Source: Bacillota bacterium
GTDB lineage: Bacteria > Bacillota_I > Bacilli_A > RF39 > UBA660
DNA: 64,000 nucleotides
Direction: 5' to 3'
Assembly (NCBI GenBank): GCA_023460995.1
Contig: JAEWOE010000005.1
Location: 1-64,000, forward strand
The translations under genes were made by a program, and so were the position numbers. How positions within the stretch are numbered: the stretch's first letter is position 1; the number at the start of each line of letters is the position of its first letter. The notes under the pieces are model-generated. The model did not search any database, had not been told where the DNA came from, and saw nothing but the letters and a program-made list of their open reading frames with translations. Positions 25,799 through 32,498 of the stretch are shown here, piece by piece.

Positions 25799-25860
25799 CA
25801 AAAGGGGTACCCTTTTGCACACCGTTATTGGCTCTGCCAATAGCGTAGTGTGTTACTCTC
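25799..25860 (+). other. Candidate origin of transfer (oriT) of MobV type
   Basis: Two adjacent hairpins. First CAAAAGGG/CCCTTTTG with a 3-nt loop (25799-25817). Second a near-continuous stem (25818-25852): CACAC, CGT and TATTGGC pair with GCCAATA, GCG and GTGTG, with a TCT loop. The 3' arm runs into TAGTGTGTTA (25846-25855), identical to the nick core TAGTGTG/TTA of the pMV158 MobM relaxase as I recall it. A MobV relaxase is encoded 0.9 kb away. No poly-T follows, which argues against a terminator. Confidence 0.7.
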
Positions 25861-25941
25861 TTGGTTATCAAAAGAAATTTATATAACTTTGTTTACTAGT
25901 TCAAATTGTGATTTATATTATCAATGAAATACAGTGTAATT

Positions 25942-26685
25942 TTAAAAATTAATATTAGCTAAACTTTTATTAGCATAGTTATTTTTGAAATTATCATAAA
26001 ATATTTCTACTAAACTATTTACTTCTCTTATTGTTGAAAATTTATCTTTGATATATTTTTTTTCATAACTTAAATTTATTTTTTGATCACATAATGAAGT
26101 ATATTCGCAAATAGTATCAGAATATGTGTGTGCATATCCACAATTAATTTTATAAATATTTAAATATAAATTTTCCATTTCTGGTACATTTTTTTTAGTC
26201 TTATTAACTCGCTTAGCTATTGAAATTCCACTCCAATTTTGCAGTTTTTGATATTCTTCTTTTTTAATATTATATTTTTCCAAAAATTCTTTATACTTTG
26301 GCAGAGTAATATTTTGATATTCATTTTGGTTTACTTCATATTGTATTTCTTTGGGTGAACTATTATATAGTAACACTCTATTGACGTACTGATATTCTCC
26401 AAATCTTAAATACAAATTTTTTCTATCTGTTTCACAATAAAGAAAATCAACTAAAACTTCAAACATAGACCTGATTATAATATTACCTGATGTTACCATA
26501 TGGTGAGAATCTAAAACTATTACTCCTCTTAATAAATCTATAAAGTTAAATAACATAAGACATGGTGCTAAACGAAATTGTTCGTAATTACCCACTAACT
26601 GTACACTTTTCAACAAATTCTCTAATTTGATTACATGTTCATTATATTTGCTTAATTTTTCAAAATCAATTTTTTCATCATACAT
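25942..26685 (-). CDS. DUF5677-like protein of the mobile element
   Basis: A 247-residue helical protein. The block SGNIIIRSMFEVLVDFLYC (helix with R..E..V) and the later CGYAHTYSDT pattern resemble DUF5677 proteins, found in many mobile elements and defence-type neighbourhoods with unknown biochemical role. It follows the relaxase by 59 nt in the same direction and precedes the oriT candidate. GAGAGAGTG lies before the ATG. Function unknown. Confidence 0.55.
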   Translation of the reverse strand: MYDEKIDFEKLSKYNEHVIKLENLLKSVQLVGNYEQFRLAPCLMLFNFIDLLRGVIVLDSHHMVTSGNIIIRSMFEVLVDFLYCETDRKNLYLRFGEYQYVNRVLLYNSSPKEIQYEVNQNEYQNITLPKYKEFLEKYNIKKEEYQKLQNWSGISIAKRVNKTKKNVPEMENLYLNIYKINCGYAHTYSDTICEYTSLCDQKINLSYEKKYIKDKFSTIREVNSLVEIFYDNFKNNYANKSLANINF

Positions 26686-26744
26686 ATTTTACACTCTCTC
26701 ATTTTTATAAATTACTATTATTCTTATTAATTATACCACATTTT

Positions 26745-28001
26745 CTAAAGTTCTATATCATTATTTCTTTCTTCTTCTTCATAGTATCTATCAATGTCTA
26801 TATACTTAAATAATTCATATTCTTTAGTAGTATCTTTTGCTACTTGATAAACATCTTCTTTATCAAAATCCTCTTTATTATAAAAACTCTTTATTTCACT
26901 AACTGCATCGTTTTTAGCTTCTTTATTACCTATCTTTAATATTTGTCTAAAGAATCTCTTTATAGCGTCTAAAACGGATTCTATATAATTATTTAGCCTA
27001 CTATTTTCTCTTTCTAAATTATTATTCTTATACTTCAATATTTCAACTTCTCTTTTAATATTTTCATTCTCTTTTTCTAAATATTTATATGATTTTGCAT
27101 ACTCATCAACTTCATTATAAACTTTTTGTATTTTAGGTTGTAATTCTATCACTTTTTTTGTTTCATTAATTACTTTATTCATTGATTCAAAAGTATCTTT
27201 TTTTATTTTAACAAATTCTTTATCAAATATAGTTTCTTTATTAGTCTCCATTTTATTTTCTAAATCACTCATTGCATTATTTAATTTTTCATTTTTAATA
27301 GTTATCTCTAAATTTAATTTTCTAGTTATTTGTTTATATTGTTTTATATCAATATGTTCATTATCAGAATTTTTAATGCCCCTATCTAAATCATATCCAT
27401 TTTTAACCATTCTACTATGGTACTTATCTTGTAAGGTAGATAAATAATCTCTATCTTTCATATATTGTTTTTTAAAAATTGTCCATTTTTCTTCTTTACT
27501 TCTTTTATCATATTTTTTGATTAATGGTACCACCACACAATGTAAGTGTGGTGTTTTTTCATCTAAATGAATTACTGCATTTAAAATTTGATTTTTATTA
27601 TAACCAATATCTTCATAAACAAACTCCATACAAGTATTTGCCCATTTTATTATTTCATCTTTATCCATGTTCTTGAAGAACTCTTTATCACTAGTAAATA
27701 ATAATTCATCAGCTACTACACTATTAGAATCATCTAACATTTGATTAAATGTTTTCTTTCTATTTTCTCTTTCTACTGCTTGTTTTTTATCATGTTGCTC
27801 TTTATAATCTTTAACTAATTTCATATAAGAATTATAGTAGTTTTTATTACAATCTATAATTTGAATATTTTCATTTGACTTAAATTTATTAATATCCAGA
27901 TTACTTTTATAAGCTTCTTTTAATCTTCCATTATGAGATCCTATTTGCCCTAAATCTTTTAATGTATTAATTGGTTCTACTCTAAATATTGCATAACTCA
28001 T
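26745..28001 (-). CDS. MobV-family relaxase (Mob/Pre)
   Basis: A 418-residue plasmid-recombination/mobilisation enzyme. The N-terminal nuclease domain has IGSHNGR with His23 (the equivalent of the MobM catalytic His22) and the HUH-type metal site HLDEKTPHLHCVVVP (H145, H152, H154). After about residue 220 it is a long coiled coil. It nicks oriT and pilots the strand during transfer. Its ATG directly abuts the TAA of the recombinase gene, so translation is coupled. The candidate oriT at 25799 carries a MobV nick core. Confidence 0.9.
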   Translation of the reverse strand: MSYAIFRVEPINTLKDLGQIGSHNGRLKEAYKSNLDINKFKSNENIQIIDCNKNYYNSYMKLVKDYKEQHDKKQAVERENRKKTFNQMLDDSNSVVADELLFTSDKEFFKNMDKDEIIKWANTCMEFVYEDIGYNKNQILNAVIHLDEKTPHLHCVVVPLIKKYDKRSKEEKWTIFKKQYMKDRDYLSTLQDKYHSRMVKNGYDLDRGIKNSDNEHIDIKQYKQITRKLNLEITIKNEKLNNAMSDLENKMETNKETIFDKEFVKIKKDTFESMNKVINETKKVIELQPKIQKVYNEVDEYAKSYKYLEKENENIKREVEILKYKNNNLERENSRLNNYIESVLDAIKRFFRQILKIGNKEAKNDAVSEIKSFYNKEDFDKEDVYQVAKDTTKEYELFKYIDIDRYYEEEERNNDIEL

Positions 28002-29792
28002 TTATTCAGCCATCCTATCTACATTTACAAATGTAACTGGTGGAACTGGAACTTCTATTACTCCATAACTATCTATTTTATTAAACCCTTTTTTATTTAA
28101 TATTGGTATTATTTTAAGTGGCTCATTAAATTTATTAATTCTATTATATTTTAAACTAATTTGATGATCATTATATTTTTCTTTTTTGATTTCATGATAA
28201 GCTACTGGATAGTTAAATTCTAATCTTTCTATATGTTTACTTATTTGCTCTTTTGTCATTGGAGCACATACTTCAATTTGAATATTTTCACCATTTGTAT
28301 TTACTTCTAAAAATCTATTGATAGCTCCTTTGTTAAAAAGGCTAGCATATTCTTCAATAAATGTTTTTCTAAAGTTAATTCTTTTTATTTCAATATCTTT
28401 ATCTTTTTTAATTACCTCAATTGATTCAATATAACTCATTATTAAGTCTTGTTTTTCTTTTAAGTTAAGTTCATCCCATTTTATTTCAAAATTAGTTTGA
28501 TAAAATGGATTAACTAAACATTTAATACTTTCTAAATCTCTTTTTAACATAATATCTTCTACTGTAAAATTAAAATGTTCTAGTTCTTTTTCTTTATTTC
28601 TTTTATCTTCTAAATCTTTTATTTTCATTTGCAATATTTTTTTATCTTCATTATATTCTTTTAAATCAATTACTTTATCTAAATAAGCTTCTTTTAATCT
28701 TATTTCTTTATCTTTTAATTTAATTATTTCTTTATTAATCACTTCATTATTATTTTCAATTTTATGTTTTAAAAGAGGTGCATAAAATTGTCTAACTGAA
28801 ATATCATATTCAATGATAGTAGTAATTTGCTCTAATAAGAGTTCTATTAATTTATCTTCTCTCACAAATGTTTTACAAGTATTACATTGATAATAAATGT
28901 ATTTCTTTTTTGTGCCACCTGGTGCTTTACAAGCCAGTATTTTGTTACAGTGCGGGCAAACTATTTTTTGAAAGAATATGTAATCATTTCTTCTAGTATA
29001 ATTTCTAGTATTCTTTTTTGCTTGAAATTGACAATCTTCCCAGAGTTCTTTTGAAATAATAGGTTCAACTACATTTTCATATAAGATAGGTGTTCCATTT
29101 CTACCACCACTTATAAAGTCACCTTTATAAAGAGGATTAGATAATACTTTTAAAATCGTTGTATCATACCATTTTTTATTTAAGGTATTTTCTTCATTTA
29201 AAATGTTAGAAATTGTTTGATATGAATTACCTTTTAAATATAAATCAAATATTTTAATTATTGTATCTTTTTCCATTGGATTAATTACTAGTTTTTTATC
29301 TAGTCTAGTGAAACCTAGAGTTTTTCTTACTGGGATATGTCCATCTTTTATAGCACCAACTAAACCAAATTTAGTTCTTTCTGATACTCTTTCAATTTCT
29401 AGTTGTGAAAGTACTGTAAGCATTCTAACAAAGAATCTTCCATTAGCTGTGCTTGTATTAATATCATCTACCGCGCATTCTAAAGCACAATCATATTTTT
29501 CTAATTCTACTATTAAATTTTCTAAATCTCTTACACTTCTAGTTAGTCTATCTAGTTTATAAGCTACTATAACATTAATATTATTTTTTCTAACTTCATC
29601 TAGCATTTCTTGAAATGCTGGTCTGTTAGTATCTTTTGCACTAATTCCGGCATCTTCATAAATTTTAAATACATTATAATCTCTATATTTACATAAATCT
29701 TTTAGTTTTATTAATTGTTCTTTTAGTGAATAACCTTCTCTAGCTTGATCTTCGGTTGATACTCTAATATAAATTCCTGCACTTTTTTTCAT
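28002..29792 (-). CDS. Large serine recombinase (integrase)
   Basis: A 596-residue site-specific recombinase. The catalytic domain (1-150) has YIRVSTEDQ with Ser12, followed by AYKLDRLTRS. The Recombinase domain (~160-260) shows KTLGFTRLD and NPLYKGDFI. A zinc ribbon follows (CPHCNKILACK ... CNTCK), then a coiled coil and a C-terminal DNA-binding part. This layout matches TndX/TnpX-type integrases of Firmicute mobile elements. AAAGGGG precedes the ATG. A strong hairpin sits just upstream (29811-29859). Confidence 0.92.
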   Translation of the reverse strand: MKKSAGIYIRVSTEDQAREGYSLKEQLIKLKDLCKYRDYNVFKIYEDAGISAKDTNRPAFQEMLDEVRKNNINVIVAYKLDRLTRSVRDLENLIVELEKYDCALECAVDDINTSTANGRFFVRMLTVLSQLEIERVSERTKFGLVGAIKDGHIPVRKTLGFTRLDKKLVINPMEKDTIIKIFDLYLKGNSYQTISNILNEENTLNKKWYDTTILKVLSNPLYKGDFISGGRNGTPILYENVVEPIISKELWEDCQFQAKKNTRNYTRRNDYIFFQKIVCPHCNKILACKAPGGTKKKYIYYQCNTCKTFVREDKLIELLLEQITTIIEYDISVRQFYAPLLKHKIENNNEVINKEIIKLKDKEIRLKEAYLDKVIDLKEYNEDKKILQMKIKDLEDKRNKEKELEHFNFTVEDIMLKRDLESIKCLVNPFYQTNFEIKWDELNLKEKQDLIMSYIESIEVIKKDKDIEIKRINFRKTFIEEYASLFNKGAINRFLEVNTNGENIQIEVCAPMTKEQISKHIERLEFNYPVAYHEIKKEKYNDHQISLKYNRINKFNEPLKIIPILNKKGFNKIDSYGVIEVPVPPVTFVNVDRMAE

Positions 29793-29810
29793 AGTTTTCC
29801 CCTTTCACAA

Positions 29811-29859
29811 AAAGAGGAGTCAAAAGCACTAGTTAAACTAATACCTTTGACTCCTCTTT
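29811..29859 (-). terminator. Strong hairpin terminator in the integrase 5' leader
   Basis: Perfect 14-base stem (AAAGAGGAGTCAAA/TTTGACTCCTCTTT) with a 21-nt loop that holds a further AGTT/AACT pairing. CTTTTTG follows on the minus strand, 19 nt before the integrase ATG. It either ends upstream transcription or attenuates integrase expression. Confidence 0.75.
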
Positions 29860-29990
29860 GATATATAATAATTTGAATCAATAAATTTTACTTGCATATA
29901 ATCCCTCCATTTACTAATTTTGGAAATACAACTTCATTGATTTATTACTATAAACTTTTATTATAAGTTTGTCAATATAATTTATAGGTA

Positions 29991-30266
29991 TTAGTTTTTA
30001 CTTTTTATATAATCTTTTAAGGAACTTATATCAATAGAGTTTTCTAAATTATTTATATAAACTAAATTAGAATCATTAAAGAATAAATATGTAATATTAT
30101 TAACTTCTAATTTATGTGGTTCAATATAAGCTAAATTAGTTTTATCTATACTTATTAAATTACCTCTTGTTAGTTTTGATTTTACTCCTAGAAACTTTGT
30201 AATACTTTTAATTCTATTATTTAAAGAATCTTCTATTTCAATATTTTCTTTTGTTATATTTATCAT
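29991..30266 (-). CDS. Hypothetical small protein downstream of tmRNA
   Basis: A 91-residue soluble protein with beta-rich middle (LISIDKTNLAYIEPHKLEV, ITYLFFNDSNLVYINN) and no recognised family. AAGGAGAAGG precedes the ATG. It lies just after the tmRNA terminator in the same direction. A truncated relative of its start codons lies at 23480-23593 beside the repeated flank segment, so the locus has been duplicated. Function unknown. Confidence 0.5.
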   Translation of the reverse strand: MINITKENIEIEDSLNNRIKSITKFLGVKSKLTRGNLISIDKTNLAYIEPHKLEVNNITYLFFNDSNLVYINNLENSIDISSLKDYIKSKN

Positions 30267-30281
30267 TTAATCCTTCTCCTT

Positions 30282-30332
30282 TCAAATACACAAAAAAAAG
30301 TTAATCGAAATTAACCTTTATATTTGAAAGTC
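30282..30332 (-). repeat. Copy B of the tmRNA downstream segment, including the tmRNA terminator
   Basis: Matches 23608-23656 apart from a 2-nt indel. Contains the hairpin GTTAAT/ATTAAC with a 4-nt loop (30300-30315) followed by eight T on the minus strand: the terminator for tmRNA, whose 3' end is at 30360. Confidence 0.9.
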
Positions 30333-30359
30333 GAATAATTATTTCGACTAATTTCCCTC

Positions 30360-30709
30360 TGGTGGAGCTGAGGGGAATTGAACCCCTGTCCAAAAATACC
30401 TCATCATAAATATCTACAAGTTTAGTTAGTTAATAAAGTTCCTAGAAAAAATTGATAACTAACAATCTCTCCTCTAGTAAGCCTATAAAATTCATTATTA
30501 CTTCTAGGCACCATAATAATATATCCTACTAAATCGAGCCTCTTAAAATCCCCGTAGGAAATGGATTAAAAGAAGCAGCCTGCTATTCTATCTTTAGATT
30601 AAGCGAAAGCTAATTGATTTCTGTTTCCAGTTATTTTTTTTCGCACGTAAGGAGTGCATTCCACTTGCAACTTATGCCTCAGCATTCCTGTCGAAACCAA
30701 AGCAGCCCC
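30360..30709 (-). ncRNA. ssrA: tmRNA
   Basis: Transfer-messenger RNA for ribosome rescue. The 5' end reads GGGGCTGCTTTGGTTTCGAC and the 3' end AGGGGTTCAATTCCCCTCAG then CTCCACCA, so the acceptor stem (GGGGCTG/CAGCTCC), T-arm and encoded CCA are all present in 350 nt. The tag frame reading ...GNRNQLAFA then TAA gives a hydrophobic end like Mollicute tags (FAFA). The resume codon is uncertain because the candidate GCG is followed by eight A residues that put it in another frame. smpB lies directly upstream in the same direction. Confidence 0.95.
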
Positions 30710-30718
30710 ATAAGAAAT

Positions 30719-30755
30719 ACACCACCATTATATTCTAAAATACTGGTGGTGTCAA
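30719..30755 (-). promoter_or_regulatory. Consensus promoter of tmRNA inside an inverted repeat
   Basis: TTGACA (30755-30750), a 17-nt spacer and TATAAT (30732-30727): a perfect sigma-A promoter about 17 nt before the mature tmRNA 5' end. Nine-base arms ACACCACCA (30719-30727) and TGGTGGTGT (30744-30752) overlap the -10 and -35 boxes, so the element is also the hairpin after smpB. Confidence 0.9.
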
Positions 30756-30770
30756 TTTATTAAGACATAT

Positions 30771-31208
30771 TTATCTTAACTTATAACTTTTTTCTAAATC
30801 TCTTTTTATGTCTTTTTCTTTGATACTTTCTCTTTTATCATATGTTTTTTTACCTTTGCCAAGACCTAGTAAAATTTTGGCTTTGTTTCTTTTAAAATAT
30901 AATTTAAGAGGCACTAAAGTAAGACCCTGTAAATCTAATTTATCACGAAATTTCAATATTTCTTTTTTATGTAATAATAACTTTCTTGTTCTTGTTTCAT
31001 CATGGTTAAAAATATTTCCTTCTTTATAATGACTTATATGCATATTTAGTAAGAATACTTCACCATTTTTTATTATTGCATAACTATCTTTTAGATTGGC
31101 TTTTCCGTCTTTAATTGATTTTATTTCTGTGCCTGTAAGAACGATTCCTGATTCAATTTCTTCTAATATTTCATAATCAAATCTTACTTTTCTATTGTTT
31201 ATTTCCAT
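30771..31208 (-). CDS. smpB: SsrA-binding protein
   Basis: A 145-residue protein that brings tmRNA to stalled ribosomes. Hallmarks: NRKVRFDYEILEEIESGIVL, TGTEIKSIKDGKANLKDSYA, HISHYKEGN and the basic tail with KKTYDKRESIKEKD. The ATG has GAGGG upstream overlapping the stop of the capA-like gene, so it lies in an rnr-capA-smpB unit followed immediately by tmRNA, the normal grouping of ribosome-rescue genes. Confidence 0.97.
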   Translation of the reverse strand: MEINNRKVRFDYEILEEIESGIVLTGTEIKSIKDGKANLKDSYAIIKNGEVFLLNMHISHYKEGNIFNHDETRTRKLLLHKKEILKFRDKLDLQGLTLVPLKLYFKRNKAKILLGLGKGKKTYDKRESIKEKDIKRDLEKSYKLR

Positions 31209-31217
31209 AATATCCCT

Positions 31218-32489
31218 CTATTCAATAAAGCCAACTTTTACACGTGAATCATTTTTAGGATTTAAGTATGCCTTATATGTATCATATATACTTCTGTAAT
31301 TGTAAAGTAATGAATCATTTAATTTAGTAAATGGTATTACTTTAAAGTCCTGAAATGAATTATAATACGTGTATACTAAGTCTGTTTTTACATCATCAAG
31401 TGTAACGGATGTTGTTTCTCCGTCAACAGTTGTCTTATTAACTGTAAAGGCAGCGACACCACCTATACGTTTCATAAGAGTATCTTGTGCTGATATCATA
31501 TTACCTAGCGAATATATTACTAACGTATCGCCTACATATTCAACTGGTTGTACTACATGTGGATGAGTACCTATTATAACATCTACACCTAGACTTGACA
31601 AGTACTCAGCTGATCTAGTTTGATATGAGTCATAAGTACCTAATTGATACTCAGTACCCCAGTGCATTGATACCATAAGAACATCAACTTTTTCACGAAC
31701 AGATTCAACATCTTTTTTAACTTGTGATTTGTATTCTTCAAATTTTGCATCACTTACTACTGGCCATACATTAACTAAGTATTCATATCCATTTGGTACT
31801 ATAACGCCATTAGTTCCATATGTATAACTTAATACTGCATATTTAATACCATTTTCTTCTCTTATTTCAATGTTATCTCTTTGTTCCTTTGATGTATAAC
31901 TACCTACTGCTAAGACATCTTTTTTACTATGCCAATAATTGGCAGAATATGTAGCCCCAGTTACACCAACATCCATTGTATGATTACTTGCTAAATTAAC
32001 TATATTAAATCCTATTGCCGTTAAATCATCACCTATCTCATCTGGAGAGTTAAAATTAGGATAACTAGAAAGTCCTAAATTTTTTCCTCCTATAACTGTT
32101 TCTTGATTATAAAACTTTAAATTATAGGGTTTTATGATTTCAGCTACATCTGTAAACATACTTGTAAAATCATATATATAATATCCATCACTACCTTTTT
32201 GATAAGTATTGGCATCATTATATACTCCATTATGTATTAAAGCATCACCAAAGGCGATTAAAGAAAAACTATTCTTTTCTACTACTGGTTCAGGATCTTC
32301 AACTACTGGTTCTTCAACCTTTTCTTTATCTCTAGTTATAATGAAAATACAAGTTCCGATAGCAATAATCATTAAAATAATAATTCCTATTATTAAAAAC
32401 CACTGTTTTTTTGTCAATTTAGAATTTTTTTCTTTTTTGTATGTGGTTTTTGCTTCTTTTTTTTTGGTTTCTTTTTCTAATTCTTCCAT
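31218..32489 (-). CDS. CapA/PgsA-family membrane-anchored phosphoesterase-like protein
   Basis: A 423-residue protein with one membrane helix (about 27-50; WFLIIGIIILMIIAIGTCIF) after a Lys/Glu-rich cytosolic start and an extracellular PGA_cap domain of calcineurin-like metallophosphatase fold. Motifs: IAFGDALIH, NQETVIGG, NLASNHTMDVG, VSMHWGTEY and IIGTHPHVVQP. Family members take part in poly-gamma-glutamate synthesis or unknown envelope functions; the capB/C partners are not nearby, so the substrate is unknown. It starts 9 nt after rnr and ends 9 nt before smpB. Confidence 0.85.
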   Translation of the reverse strand: MEELEKETKKKEAKTTYKKEKNSKLTKKQWFLIIGIIILMIIAIGTCIFIITRDKEKVEEPVVEDPEPVVEKNSFSLIAFGDALIHNGVYNDANTYQKGSDGYYIYDFTSMFTDVAEIIKPYNLKFYNQETVIGGKNLGLSSYPNFNSPDEIGDDLTAIGFNIVNLASNHTMDVGVTGATYSANYWHSKKDVLAVGSYTSKEQRDNIEIREENGIKYAVLSYTYGTNGVIVPNGYEYLVNVWPVVSDAKFEEYKSQVKKDVESVREKVDVLMVSMHWGTEYQLGTYDSYQTRSAEYLSSLGVDVIIGTHPHVVQPVEYVGDTLVIYSLGNMISAQDTLMKRIGGVAAFTVNKTTVDGETTSVTLDDVKTDLVYTYYNSFQDFKVIPFTKLNDSLLYNYRSIYDTYKAYLNPKNDSRVKVGFIE

Positions 32490-32498
32490 AAAAGCTTC

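Larger units (their letters stand above)
25750..29990 (-). mobile_element. Integrative mobilizable element (serine recombinase, MobV relaxase, oriT)
   Basis: Core genes read in one direction: serine recombinase (29792 to 28002), MobV relaxase (28001 to 26745) and a DUF5677-like protein (26685 to 25942), then a hairpin with a MobV nick core at 25799-25860. No conjugation ATPase or type IV secretion genes exist, so it would need a helper element. Ends are not defined: serine integrases leave only a short core. An imperfect inverted repeat at 25751-25786 (CATAATTT ... AAATTATG) and the 11-mer AATTTTACTTG, present near both ends (25754 and about 29884), are possible att remnants. Confidence 0.7.

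Noticed and set aside
25799..25852. Hairpin pair as a transcription terminator
   Set aside because: No T-run follows on either strand, and the 3' arm carries the MobV nick core.
30360..30430. tRNA gene (TGGTGGAGCTGAGGGG and T-arm on the minus strand)
   Set aside because: There is no anticodon arm in range; the T-arm and acceptor pair with a 5' part 280 nt away, as in tmRNA.
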